64,000 bases of DNA from Pelagadaptatus aseana (GTDB lineage: Bacteria; Pseudomonadota; Gammaproteobacteria; Pseudomonadales; Cellvibrionaceae), in NCBI GenBank assembly GCA_040365065.1, contig BAABNI010000009.1, positions 1-64,000 on the forward strand, given 5' to 3'. A model generated the notes under the pieces. The model made no database searches. It worked only from the letters and a program-made list of their open reading frames with translations, and was not told the DNA's origin. Shown piece after piece: positions 34,785-44,067 of this stretch. A program made the translations under genes and the position numbers. The stretch's first letter is position 1, and each line of letters begins with the position of its first letter.

Positions 34785-36645
34785 TTGCTCTCTCCTCAGC
34801 CGAGGCCACAGAGGCCATGTAGGCGTCAATTACTTTACGGGCAACGGGAGCGGCAGAAGATGACCCTGACTCGCCATTTTCTACAATCACCGCCACCGCA
34901 ATCTGTGGATCAGCGGCAGGCGCATAGGCGACAAACAAAGCATGATCACGCTGACGCTCAAGCAGTTTCTCGGAATCGTATTCCTCCTCCTGAGCAATAC
35001 CCACCACCTGAGCCGTACCCGTTTTACCGGCCATCCGATAATTCATGCCGCGTCGCACCCCCTGAGCCGTGCCCTTGAGGCCGTGAACGACATTCACCAT
35101 GGCACTGTGCACATGTTCCCAGTGCGACGGGTTAACCTGCGCTTCATGAGCCCTGCGCTTGGCGCTCAGCACCTGATCACCAACCTTGTACACCATTTTC
35201 GGAGCAATAAACTCGCCTTTGCGTGCCATGGTGGCCGTCATTACCGCCAGCTGTAATGGTGTCGCCAAAACATAGCCCTGACCCAACCCAACATTCAAAC
35301 TGTCCCCGGGAAACCAGGGCAGGCGCCGCGACTCACGCTTCCACTGACGCGAAGGCCACAGGCCTTTTCGCTCGCTGGGAATATCGATACCCACCTTCTG
35401 TCCCAGACCAAAATGCACGCCAAATTCGTGCATCCGATCAATCCCCATCCGGAACGCCATATCGTAGTAATAGATATCACAGGACTGGGTAATGGCCTGT
35501 CGCAGATTGATGCGGCTACCGTGACCGCCCCTTTTCCAGTCCCGATACAGCCGCTCGTCACCCTCCAACTGGTAGTAACCGGGATCCGGCACGGAGTAGC
35601 GGTAGTCAACTACATTGTGGTGCAGCGCCCCAAGTCCCAGCATCGGCTTTAAGGTCGATCCCGGCGGGTACTGTCCCTGAATCGAGCGATTGTAGAGAGG
35701 CAAATCGAGAGATTCGTTCAGCGCTTTGTAATCCTTGTAACTGATGCCGGTCACAAACAGATTGGGGTTAAAGCTCGGGGTACTGGCCATGGCCAATACA
35801 CCTCCGGTGGCCACTTCAATGGCAACCACTGAGCCGCGATTTTCACCCAGACTCTGATGCGCCATCTGTTGCACCTGACTGTCCAGATAGAGACGCAGAT
35901 TGGCACCCGGCACCGGATCGATGCGCTCCAGCACTCGCAGCACCCGGCCCCGGGCGTTGGTCTCAACGTACTGATAACCCACCTCCCCCAGCAACTCGGC
36001 TTCATACTGTTTTTCCAGACCGATCTTGCCAATGGTGTAGGTGCCACTGTAGCGGCGATAGGTTTCCTCATCGAAACGCTCCAGCTCGCGGTCGTTAATG
36101 CGCCCCACATACCCCACGCTGTGAGCTAACAATTCCCCGGTCGGGTAATCTCGCACCAATTCGGCATCTACCTTGACCCCCGGCAACCGGTATTCATTTA
36201 CGGCAACGCGGGCAATTTCCTCTTCGGTCAAGCGGAAGCGTAAAGGCACCGGCTCAAACGGGCGGCGTCGCTGCTTGAGGCGCTTGTTGAATTTTTCGAT
36301 TTCACCGTCGCGAAAATTGATCAGGGTTTGCAGCACCAGCAACGCCTGATCCAGATCATCAACCTGTTCTTTAACAATGTTGAGCGTGTAACTGGGGCGA
36401 TTATTGGCCAGCAGCTGGCCGTGGCGATCGTAAATCAAACCCCGGGTGGGGGGGATGGGTTGAACCTGTACCCGATTGCGATCCGACTGGGTTACATACT
36501 CGTCGTGATTGACGATTTGCAAATTGTAGAAGCGCACCAGCAACACCGACAACAGCAGCACAATCACCAACGCAGCAAAAATCAGCCGACGGGTAAAAAT
36601 CCGGGCTTCGGTGTGGTGATCCTTAATGTGATGCAGTTCAGACAT
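34774..36645 (-). CDS. mrdA: Penicillin-binding protein 2
   Basis: Encodes 623 residues. One N-terminal transmembrane helix (about 20-40) precedes the pedestal and transpeptidase domains. Active-site motifs are S330-T-L-K333 (PPGSTLKPM), S387-C-D389 and K540-T-G; S330 coincides with the E. coli nucleophile. It is a monofunctional DD-transpeptidase of lateral wall elongation, paired with RodA, whose gene overlaps its 3' end. RlmH is encoded 38 bases upstream. Complete. Confidence 0.97.
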   Translation of the reverse strand: MSELHHIKDHHTEARIFTRRLIFAALVIVLLLSVLLVRFYNLQIVNHDEYVTQSDRNRVQVQPIPPTRGLIYDRHGQLLANNRPSYTLNIVKEQVDDLDQALLVLQTLINFRDGEIEKFNKRLKQRRRPFEPVPLRFRLTEEEIARVAVNEYRLPGVKVDAELVRDYPTGELLAHSVGYVGRINDRELERFDEETYRRYSGTYTIGKIGLEKQYEAELLGEVGYQYVETNARGRVLRVLERIDPVPGANLRLYLDSQVQQMAHQSLGENRGSVVAIEVATGGVLAMASTPSFNPNLFVTGISYKDYKALNESLDLPLYNRSIQGQYPPGSTLKPMLGLGALHHNVVDYRYSVPDPGYYQLEGDERLYRDWKRGGHGSRINLRQAITQSCDIYYYDMAFRMGIDRMHEFGVHFGLGQKVGIDIPSERKGLWPSRQWKRESRRLPWFPGDSLNVGLGQGYVLATPLQLAVMTATMARKGEFIAPKMVYKVGDQVLSAKRRAHEAQVNPSHWEHVHSAMVNVVHGLKGTAQGVRRGMNYRMAGKTGTAQVVGIAQEEEYDSEKLLERQRDHALFVAYAPAADPQIAVAVIVENGESGSSSAAPVARKVIDAYMASVASAEERASEQ

Positions 36646-36683
36646 TCAGTTCAGATACTGGGACGCTGTCACGAGCGTTTTTA

Positions 36684-37151
36684 TTATTTGTGGTAGGGAT
36701 GATTATTGAGTATCGACCAGGCCCGATACAACTGTTCAATCAACACAATTCGCACCAGCGGGTGCGGCAAGGTCAGCGCCGACAACGACCACTTGTGGTC
36801 AGCCCGCTGCAAACAGTCGCGGGAAAGGCCGTCCGGGCCGCCAATCATCAGGGTAAAATTGCCGCCATCCATTGACCAGTCAGCCAGATTGGCCGCCAGT
36901 CGCTCGGTGCTCCAGGGCTTGCCGGTTACCTCCAGGGCAATCACCCGATCCCCCTTGGGAATTGCCGCCAAAATCTGCTCACTCTCTTTGGCGATGGCGC
37001 GCTCAACCGATTGATTCTTGCCTCTTGGCCCCAGGGGCAGTTCCACCAGATCGATCTGAAAATCACGAGGCAAACGCTTGCCATAGTCGTTCCAGCCCTC
37101 GGTGACCCAGCCGGGCATTTTGGTGCCCACGGCAATAATTTTAAATCGCAT
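36684..37151 (-). CDS. rlmH: 23S rRNA pseudouridine1915 N3-methyltransferase
   Basis: Encodes 155 residues of the SPOUT class. The SAM-binding knot is visible in ALEVTGKPWSTERLA, FTLMIGGPDGLSRDC and HPLVRIVLIEQLYRAW. It methylates pseudouridine 1915 of helix 69. Length and the MRFKIIAVGTKMPGW start match E. coli RlmH. It lies 26 bases after rsfS and before mrdA, the common gammaproteobacterial order. Confidence 0.97.
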   Translation of the reverse strand: MRFKIIAVGTKMPGWVTEGWNDYGKRLPRDFQIDLVELPLGPRGKNQSVERAIAKESEQILAAIPKGDRVIALEVTGKPWSTERLAANLADWSMDGGNFTLMIGGPDGLSRDCLQRADHKWSLSALTLPHPLVRIVLIEQLYRAWSILNNHPYHK

Positions 37152-37177
37152 GGACTACCAACCTGTTCGGATAGGGA

Positions 37178-37522
37178 TTAACTGTCGCCGGAGCGGGTAC
37201 TGGGCTCGGTGCTCCAGAGCTTTTCAAGGTCGTAAAAATCACGGGTGGAGGGCATCATCACATGGACAACGGTATCGCCAAAGTCCACCAGCACCCACTC
37301 GCCACTGTCCATACCCTCTACCCCGATCGGTCGCTCACCCTTGTCCTTGAGTTCCTCGACCACGTTGGAGGCCAGTGATTTGACGTGACGATTGGAGGTA
37401 CCACTGGCAATCACCAGGGTATCCATCACGTCGGACAGTTCGGTTACATCAAGGCTGACGATGTCATTGCCTTTCAGATCTTCCAGAGCTTCAACAGCCA
37501 AACGGCTTACTTCGGTAGACAT
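37178..37522 (-). CDS. rsfS: Ribosomal silencing factor RsfS
   Basis: Encodes 114 residues. Motifs VEALEDLKGNDIVSLDV, VIASGTSNRHVKSLA and WVLVDFGDTVVHVM are those of RsfS (Iojap family), which binds L14 on the 50S subunit and blocks subunit joining during starvation. Its ATG lies inside the 3' end of nadD (16-base overlap), pointing to translational coupling. Confidence 0.97.
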   Translation of the reverse strand: MSTEVSRLAVEALEDLKGNDIVSLDVTELSDVMDTLVIASGTSNRHVKSLASNVVEELKDKGERPIGVEGMDSGEWVLVDFGDTVVHVMMPSTRDFYDLEKLWSTEPSTRSGDS

Positions 37523-38202
37523 GGGTTTTCGCTTTCTCCAGGAGCCCTGCGGTAGAGCCCGTTTTGTTCAATAAATTGCCGCACCGGTTCCGGCAGCAGG
37601 AATTGTACGCTATTTCCGCTCGCAACTCTCTGTCGAATATCGGTTGCGGATATTTGCAGCAGACTTAACGGCTGAATCACCACCGCACCACAAGGCCGGC
37701 GATGTAACACGTCGGTATCGGCCCGATGCTGCTGCAACCAGTCAGCCACCTCTCCGCTCTGTGGCAACTGCCATCCCGGACGCGCCACCACCACCAAATG
37801 GGCATAATCCAGCAACTCCCGCCAGCGATGCCAACTGCCGATATTGACCAGGGAATCCATGCCCACACACCAGCTGATTGAGGCAGCATCACCCAGCTCG
37901 TCGCGCAACTGTTGCAAGGTGTCGATGCTGTAGGACAGGCTATCGCGCTCCAGCTCGCGGGGATCAAGCTGCAGGCCGGGGCACTGCTCCAACGCCAAAG
38001 ACACCATCTGCGCCCTGACGCGATCATCACTGTGGGCTTGCCGATGAGGAGGCTGATGACAGGGCACCAGCGCAAACTGATCGAAACCAAGGGTTTCCTG
38101 CAACTCAATGGCCATCCGCAGATGGCCATTGTGAATGGGGTCGAAGGTGCCGCCAAAGTAACCGTAAACGCCGCGAATGACGCCCTGGAAAGACTGGCTC
38201 AT
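37507..38202 (-). CDS. nadD: Nicotinate-nucleotide adenylyltransferase
   Basis: Encodes 231 residues of the nucleotidyltransferase superfamily. The N-terminal GYFGGTFDPIHNGHLR contains the HxGH motif; the C-terminal ISATDIRQRV is the second active-site signature. It makes nicotinic acid adenine dinucleotide from NaMN and ATP in NAD synthesis. It lies six bases after proA and overlaps rsfS. Confidence 0.96.
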   Translation of the reverse strand: MSQSFQGVIRGVYGYFGGTFDPIHNGHLRMAIELQETLGFDQFALVPCHQPPHRQAHSDDRVRAQMVSLALEQCPGLQLDPRELERDSLSYSIDTLQQLRDELGDAASISWCVGMDSLVNIGSWHRWRELLDYAHLVVVARPGWQLPQSGEVADWLQQHRADTDVLHRRPCGAVVIQPLSLLQISATDIRQRVASGNSVQFLLPEPVRQFIEQNGLYRRAPGESENPCLPK

Positions 38203-38208
38203 CGGGGC

Positions 38209-39462
38209 TTATTCCCGAATCTGGCCATCGCCCAAGACGACATACTTCTGCGAGGTAAGCCCTTCCAACCCAACGGGGCCACGGGCATGAATTTTGTCAG
38301 TGGAGATACCGATCTCGGCACCCAATCCGTACTCAAAGCCATCGGCAAAACGGGTGGAAGCATTGACCACCACGGAGCTGGAATCCACCCGCGTCAGAAA
38401 CGCCCGTGCGCGGCTGTAATCTTCCGTCACAATGGCTTCGGTATGACCCGAGCTGTAGCGATCGATGTGTTCAATGGCCATTTCCATATCATCCACAACC
38501 CGAATCGACAGCACGGGCGCCAGATACTCGGTAGACCAATCTTCTTCAGTGGCGGGCAACGCCTCGATAAACTGACGGGTGCGCTCACACCCACGCAGCT
38601 CAACGCCTTTCTCGCCATAGGCCTCAGCCAAACGCGGCAGGATATCGGCGGCCACTCCCCCGTGCACCAGCAGGGTCTCCATGGCATTGCAGACCCCATA
38701 GCGATGGGTTTTGGCGTTCAGGGCAATGGCAAACGCCTTGTCCTTATCGGCTCGGTCATCAATATAGACATGGCAGATGCCATCAAGGTGCTTGATCACG
38801 GCCACTTCCGCCTCGCGACTGATACGCTCAATCAGGCTTTTACCACCACGGGGAACAATGACATCGACAAACTGGGGCATGCGAATCAGCTCACCCACCG
38901 CCTCGCGATCGCTGGTTTCCACCACCTGTACCACCGCTTGCGGCAAACCAGCGGTCTCCAACCCCTGCTTGATGCACTCGGCAATGGCCTGATTGGAATG
39001 CAAGGCCTCACTGCCGCCTCGCAGAATCGTGGCATTGCCGGATTTCAGACACAGACTGGCCGCATCAATGGTCACATTGGGGCGGGATTCGTAGATGATA
39101 CCCACAACACCCAGAGGCACACGCATCTTGCCGACGCGAATACCACTGGGGCGACTGTTCATGTCACTGATGGCGCCACAGGGATCGGGCAACGCCGCCA
39201 CCTGATGCAAACCTTCGATCATGGCATCGATGCGATCGTCATTGATATCAAGACGGTCCAGCAGCGCCGCATCCAGCCCCTTGGCACGACCGTTTTCCAG
39301 ATCAATTTTATTGGCTGCCAGCAGCTTGTCACGGGAGGCGTCCATGGCATCGGCAATGGCTGCCAGCGCCTTGTTCTTTTGCCCGGTTGAAGCCATGGCA
39401 ATCACTCGCGAGGCCTTGCGCGCCTGCTCGCCCAATCGGGCCATATACTCTTTTACATTCAT
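38209..39462 (-). CDS. proA: Gamma-glutamyl phosphate reductase
   Basis: Encodes 417 residues of the aldehyde-dehydrogenase superfamily. Motifs include PLGVVGIIYESRPNVT, ATILRGGSEALHSN and the catalytic Cys in RYGVCNAMETLL. It converts gamma-glutamyl phosphate to the semialdehyde in proline synthesis. proB is not present in the window. It is 34 bases downstream of the RND-type exporter and upstream of nadD on the same strand. Confidence 0.97.
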   Translation of the reverse strand: MNVKEYMARLGEQARKASRVIAMASTGQKNKALAAIADAMDASRDKLLAANKIDLENGRAKGLDAALLDRLDINDDRIDAMIEGLHQVAALPDPCGAISDMNSRPSGIRVGKMRVPLGVVGIIYESRPNVTIDAASLCLKSGNATILRGGSEALHSNQAIAECIKQGLETAGLPQAVVQVVETSDREAVGELIRMPQFVDVIVPRGGKSLIERISREAEVAVIKHLDGICHVYIDDRADKDKAFAIALNAKTHRYGVCNAMETLLVHGGVAADILPRLAEAYGEKGVELRGCERTRQFIEALPATEEDWSTEYLAPVLSIRVVDDMEMAIEHIDRYSSGHTEAIVTEDYSRARAFLTRVDSSSVVVNASTRFADGFEYGLGAEIGISTDKIHARGPVGLEGLTSQKYVVLGDGQIRE

Positions 39463-39496
39463 ATCAAACAGCTTTTACTTACATTCATTTACATCG

Positions 39497-42100
39497 TTAT
39501 ACGTGTTGCAGCTCTTCGGGAACCTTTCCCGGCCCCAGCGGCTTGAACAACAAAATCAACCGCGGCAACAGGGTCAAAGCACCCAGAATCGCCGCCACCA
39601 TGGCCAGCCCCGTCAACAAACCGAAATAGATGGACGGGATAAAATTCGACAGCGCCAGAATCGAGAAGCCCACCACAATAATCACCGAGGTGTAAAACAT
39701 GGCGCGACCAATGGACGCGTGGGAGCGGTGCATCGCCTCGACGTAATCGTGATCGATGACAAACTCTTTCTTGAAGCGATGAATATAGTGAATCGTATCA
39801 TCAACCCCGATACCAACGGTAATCGCGGCAATGGTAATGGTCATCATATCCAGCGGCACCCCGAACAGGCCCATGCCACCGAGCACTACGGCAGCCGCCA
39901 GCAGGTTGGGCACAATCGCCACCAGCGACAGGGATAGTGAGCGGAACAACACCATAAACATCAGCAGAATACCCAGAAACACCGCACCCAGGGTCACAAT
40001 CTGCGAGGTAAACAGACTCTGCAGCATGTTGTTGTAAAGCACCAGCAAACCTGACAGCTTCACCTGCTCCTCGGCAAACCCCAGCTCGTTGACGATCTGG
40101 TGATGGATACGCTGTAGCAACTCCATTCGCTTCAGATCCGGATCCGTTTCTTTGACACGCATGGTGATTCGGGTCTGGTTGTACTCCTCCGACAGATAGG
40201 GCGCTACCAGCACATCATTGATCTCAGGCGGCAGGCTCTTCTTCATCAACGCCAGCTCAAAGTTATTCAGCCGCGCGCCATTGACGTCATTACCCACCTT
40301 GTAGGCCGTCGCCAGCGACTGCACCTTGCCCACTTCAGGCAAGGTATCCAGATAATCGTGAATGCGCTTGACCTGCTCCAAGCCGGACACAGTAAACCAC
40401 ACAGAGTCTTTGGCTTTGGCTTCCGGGTTCTGTTCCGAGAAGGGGTCGGCCTCACCGAATGGATCCGCTTCGGCAAACGGGTCGGGCTCGGCAAACGGAT
40501 CGGGCTCATCAAACGGATCCGCTTCACCGAACGGGTCGTCCTCATCAGCCACACCTTCGGCGGCATAATCAAACCCGTCGGACAGCTCCTGCGCATCCAG
40601 TGTGATGTCCAGAGTAATGGTGCCACCAAGATTTTTATCGATGGTTTCCATGCCCTGATAAATTTCCGTGGAGCTGTGAAAGTAATCAATAAACCGGTTT
40701 TCCACTTCCAGCTTGCTGATGCCATAGGCGCTCACCAGCGCAGCCAACAGACTCAACCACAACACCAGAGCATGGTGTTTCTCAATAAACCAGGCAAATT
40801 TCAGGGTGAAGACGTGGGAATTATCGCCCTTGTCTTTTGGCTCGCCTTTGGGCAGCACCATCAAGCCCGCAGGAATAATGATAAAGGCCAGAACCAGCGC
40901 CAGTGCCAGCCCCATACTCATCATCCAACCGAAATCGATCACCGGGCGGATATCACTCACCACCAGCGAAATAAAAGCCACCATGGTGGTCAAGGTGGTG
41001 TAGAGACACGGGCGCGCCATAAACCGCACCGTATTCATCACCAATTCCGACTGGGGTGCATCCGGGGTGGCGGCGTGATACTCGCGATAGCGCACCACCA
41101 AATGAATGGTGATCGCTAGGGAAATAATCAACAACAGCGACACAAAGTTTGATGAAATGACCGTCAGTCGCCAATCAACCCAGGCCAGCCCGCCAAGCAT
41201 GATAATCACGGCACTGAAACAGGTCAGCAAAGGTAACACCACAAACCGCTTCTGGCGGAAGATCAACGCCATGATCGCCACCATAAAGACCAGAATGGCA
41301 ATGCCAAATACCTTCAGGTCGTGCTCGATAAAACTCAACATATCGGAGGTGATCATGGTGGCACCGCCCACAAACAGCTCCGCTCGATCGCGGTAGCTGG
41401 CAACAATGCGGCGCACCTCTTCCACCCGCAGATGATCGCGGTCTGATAACGCGGTGCGATAATCGAGAAATTCTTTCGAAACCCGGTCCAGCTCCTGCTG
41501 TTCCGCCGCAGTCAAGCCGTGTTGGTTGCGCTTGGCGCGCAGGCTGTCGCGGTGGCGCACCATGCGAATGTAGTCTTCGTCGACTCGCAGATTGAGCATA
41601 ATGGCGGTGGTCTGGCCATCGGGCCCCAGAATCATCTCTTCGTAAATGGGGCTCTCAAGGAACTCGCTCTTGGCGTCCTGCCAGTCCACCCCCTCAGTCA
41701 ACAGGGTGCGGGGCTCGGTAATTTCGGTCAGGGAAACCTTGGGGCTGTAGAGCAGCGGGGCATCGAGCATCGACAATGTCGAGGTCACACCGTCGACCTG
41801 CGACAAATCCGCCACCAACGCCTGCATCAACTCGATGGAATCATCGGAAAACAGCTCATCATGAGGCTTAAAGGTGATAACCAGAAAATCGCCACTCTGG
41901 TAGCGCTTATTGACCTCGCGGAAGTAATCCAGATCGGTATCCGTCTCCAGAGTCAGCGAGTCTGCCGATGCATCGAGGCGAAAATTGGGCAATCCAGCCG
42001 CAAACGCCAACACCGTTACCGCCACCAGCGACAACGCCAACTTGGGGCGCTGAATCACCAATTGCTGATAAAGGGAAACCAACTTTTCAAAAACTGACAT
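39497..42100 (-). CDS. RND/MMPL-superfamily exporter with Asp-Pro-Phe repeat insert
   Basis: Encodes 867 residues with two RND halves and about 12 transmembrane helices: one at about 20-37, a cluster at about 265-420, one near 445-465 and a second cluster at about 700-860. Both halves carry a large periplasmic domain. It resembles the stand-alone 'predicted exporters of the RND superfamily' (MMPL/SSD type), with no adaptor or outer-membrane gene nearby. In the second periplasmic domain (about 522-557) is a six-unit DPFxE[A/P] repeat. The substrate is unknown; lipid or hydrophobic cargo is typical of the group. It is separated from the kinase gene by a terminator. Confidence 0.88.
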   Translation of the reverse strand: MSVFEKLVSLYQQLVIQRPKLALSLVAVTVLAFAAGLPNFRLDASADSLTLETDTDLDYFREVNKRYQSGDFLVITFKPHDELFSDDSIELMQALVADLSQVDGVTSTLSMLDAPLLYSPKVSLTEITEPRTLLTEGVDWQDAKSEFLESPIYEEMILGPDGQTTAIMLNLRVDEDYIRMVRHRDSLRAKRNQHGLTAAEQQELDRVSKEFLDYRTALSDRDHLRVEEVRRIVASYRDRAELFVGGATMITSDMLSFIEHDLKVFGIAILVFMVAIMALIFRQKRFVVLPLLTCFSAVIIMLGGLAWVDWRLTVISSNFVSLLLIISLAITIHLVVRYREYHAATPDAPQSELVMNTVRFMARPCLYTTLTTMVAFISLVVSDIRPVIDFGWMMSMGLALALVLAFIIIPAGLMVLPKGEPKDKGDNSHVFTLKFAWFIEKHHALVLWLSLLAALVSAYGISKLEVENRFIDYFHSSTEIYQGMETIDKNLGGTITLDITLDAQELSDGFDYAAEGVADEDDPFGEADPFDEPDPFAEPDPFAEADPFGEADPFSEQNPEAKAKDSVWFTVSGLEQVKRIHDYLDTLPEVGKVQSLATAYKVGNDVNGARLNNFELALMKKSLPPEINDVLVAPYLSEEYNQTRITMRVKETDPDLKRMELLQRIHHQIVNELGFAEEQVKLSGLLVLYNNMLQSLFTSQIVTLGAVFLGILLMFMVLFRSLSLSLVAIVPNLLAAAVVLGGMGLFGVPLDMMTITIAAITVGIGVDDTIHYIHRFKKEFVIDHDYVEAMHRSHASIGRAMFYTSVIIVVGFSILALSNFIPSIYFGLLTGLAMVAAILGALTLLPRLILLFKPLGPGKVPEELQHV
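40430..40537 (-). repeat. 18-base coding tandem repeat (six DPFxEx units)
   Basis: Six consecutive 18-base units encode DPFGEA, DPFDEP, DPFAEP, DPFAEA, DPFGEA and DPFSEQ. The DNA units are similar but not identical, so the array has diverged while keeping frame and the Asp-Pro-Phe core. It is flanked by further acidic residues. Copy number may vary among strains. Confidence 0.92.
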
Positions 42101-42128
42101 CTATCTCAGATCCTTGAGCACAAGCGCT

Positions 42129-42166
42129 AAAAAAGTCGGGCATTATGAGCAATTCTGCCGGACTTT
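42129..42166 (-). terminator. Terminator after the Ser/Thr kinase gene
   Basis: AAAGTC (42132-42137) and GGCA (42139-42142) pair with TGCC (42156-42159) and GACTTT (42161-42166), with one internal mismatch. On the minus strand the stem runs into TTTTTTAG. It lies just after the kinase stop and would separate its transcript from that of the exporter. Confidence 0.65.
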
Positions 42167-42174
42167 AAAACCAC

Positions 42175-43947
42175 TCATGGGTCCAGCCAATCCAATAACA
42201 ATTCCCGCAGCGACTCACCGAAGGGCATGGGCCAACCCTCAAAGACAGCAATCACCCCGGTATTAACCAATACCAGGAATAACAGTATCAGCAACAGAAA
42301 CAGCAGCATTTCCTTTTGCTGTCCCTCTTCTTTGTTAACGGATGGCGCTGGAGTATCGACAACTTGTTGCGACCATACCTGAGTCGGCAGGTTGTCCCCC
42401 AGGCCATCCAGCACCCCGACCACCTGCAATAAGGATTCGGGACGGGCCGATGGCTCCTGACTCAGCATGGATTTCAGCAGTTGCCGCAGTGCCTCGGGCA
42501 GGCGCTTAAACGCCGCGCCAGCCGACAACTGACCGCGACTGTAGCGCGGCCAGTCGCCCACCAGCATTCGATAAAAAATGGCGCCACAGGCGTACACATC
42601 CAGTGGTTGCTCGCGCGGCTCATCCAGCAGTTTGAAATCGCTATCTGCCTCCGCCACTTGCAACGCCTTGTCACCTAGCAGAGAGGGCCAGCCAAAATCC
42701 GCCACTCGCACATTGTCCAGCTGATCAAATAGAACGCTGCTGGGCCTGAGAAAACCATGCACCACACCCCGACCGTGAGCGAACGCCAATCCCTGACACA
42801 TCTGGATCGCCACCGGCAAAAATGCATTCAGTTCAAACGGGCGCGCCATCCGCTCCTGCAAGCTGCCACCCGGCATATACTCCAGCACCGCAATAAAGGC
42901 GCGATTATTTTTCGACACCCCATGCACCTTGACCAGATGTGGGTGTTCCAATCCGGACAGGCTGGAACAGGCACCATACCCCTGATGAATTGAGGAGGAT
43001 TTCCTGACCACATAGCGGCGACCGGTCTTGCGCTCCAGAAACAGATAAACCGCGCCAGAGGACGCTTCCCGCCAGACATCCAGCAGCGCAAAACTTTTTT
43101 TATTGAGAGTCGCTTCTGCGCGCTGCTTCTGGGCGTTATCCAAATGGGCGCCATGCAACAACTCCAGCAAAGCATCGCAGACCTGTTCCGCACGCTGGGG
43201 GCGCATTTTCGGATCGGGGGCCAGACACTTGAGAACCAGCAGATCCAGCTCCCGGGGTATGGCCTCCGCCAACGCCGAGGGCGGCGTCGGTGAACCGTCA
43301 GGGCGACGCCCGGTGAGCAGCTCAAACAGGATCACCCCCAGAGAATACAAATCGCTGCGAACCGAGGCCTCCACTTCACCCTGCTGCAGTTCCGGCGCCA
43401 TATAGGCTTCGGTACCCATAATACTCGGACTGGTCTCTGCGACACCGCACCCAGCCCGGCTGTCTGACCGGGCGTCACGCAGCATATGCGCAATGCCGAA
43501 ATCCACCACCCGCACGTGCCAATCCTTGTCGACCAGAATATTGCCAGGCTTGATGTCTCGATGAATCACGCCGTTGCGATGGGCATAGGCCAGCGCTTTG
43601 GCGACCTGCAGCACCAACTCCAGCTTACGATTCAACCCCAACTGTCCCTCGGCCAAAACCCGGGACAAGTCCACCCCGTCGACAAACTCCATAATAAAAT
43701 AGGGCGTGCCACGCTCGGACACACCGCGATCAATGACCGAGACAATATTGGGGTGGGCAAGCCGGGCGACAATCAGTGACTCCCTCTCAAAGGCGTCACG
43801 CACCTCCCCCTGTTGCCGCATCTGGGCGCTCAATACCTTGATGGCAACCGGGCGCTGTAGTGACTCCTGCACCCCAAGGTACACAGTCGCCATGCCTCCC
43901 TCGCCAATTTTTTCTACAAACCGATAGCCTGGTAGTTCCAGCGCCAC
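42175..43947 (-). CDS. Membrane-anchored Ser/Thr kinase with a second, degenerate kinase domain
   Basis: Encodes 590 residues. Domain 1 (about 8-265) is a complete Hanks kinase: GEGGMATVYLG, K37 in VAIKVL, HRD (H129-D131) in VIHRDIKPGNILVD, DFG at 149-151 and MAPE. Domain 2 (about 285-520) is kinase-like, but the HRD is VVHGFLRPSSVLF, so the catalytic Asp is missing; its DFG (417-419) remains. A single helix near 548-569 anchors the C-terminus. The start is GTG at 43947, with GAGGAG about nine bases upstream; the longer frame is antisense to the FHA gene. Divergent from a two-FHA protein, the likely partner. Confidence 0.88.
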   Translation of the reverse strand: MALELPGYRFVEKIGEGGMATVYLGVQESLQRPVAIKVLSAQMRQQGEVRDAFERESLIVARLAHPNIVSVIDRGVSERGTPYFIMEFVDGVDLSRVLAEGQLGLNRKLELVLQVAKALAYAHRNGVIHRDIKPGNILVDKDWHVRVVDFGIAHMLRDARSDSRAGCGVAETSPSIMGTEAYMAPELQQGEVEASVRSDLYSLGVILFELLTGRRPDGSPTPPSALAEAIPRELDLLVLKCLAPDPKMRPQRAEQVCDALLELLHGAHLDNAQKQRAEATLNKKSFALLDVWREASSGAVYLFLERKTGRRYVVRKSSSIHQGYGACSSLSGLEHPHLVKVHGVSKNNRAFIAVLEYMPGGSLQERMARPFELNAFLPVAIQMCQGLAFAHGRGVVHGFLRPSSVLFDQLDNVRVADFGWPSLLGDKALQVAEADSDFKLLDEPREQPLDVYACGAIFYRMLVGDWPRYSRGQLSAGAAFKRLPEALRQLLKSMLSQEPSARPESLLQVVGVLDGLGDNLPTQVWSQQVVDTPAPSVNKEEGQQKEMLLFLLLILLFLVLVNTGVIAVFEGWPMPFGESLRELLLDWLDP

Positions 43948-44067
43948 AAACCTATTCTCCTCAATCTTCACAGGGCTGCTATTCTTGCTATTATCGATGC
44001 GGCAGGACGCCCGCATTACCCCATGACTTCTATGTTGCTGCCTATTACAGGAATTTATACCAGCACA

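Noticed and set aside
37912..39390. 492-codon plus-strand frame opposite nadD/proA
   Set aside because: It is a shadow frame spanning two real minus-strand genes and has a low-information composition.
40430..40537. CRISPR-like repeat array
   Set aside because: Units are contiguous, in frame and coding, with no spacers; it is a protein repeat.
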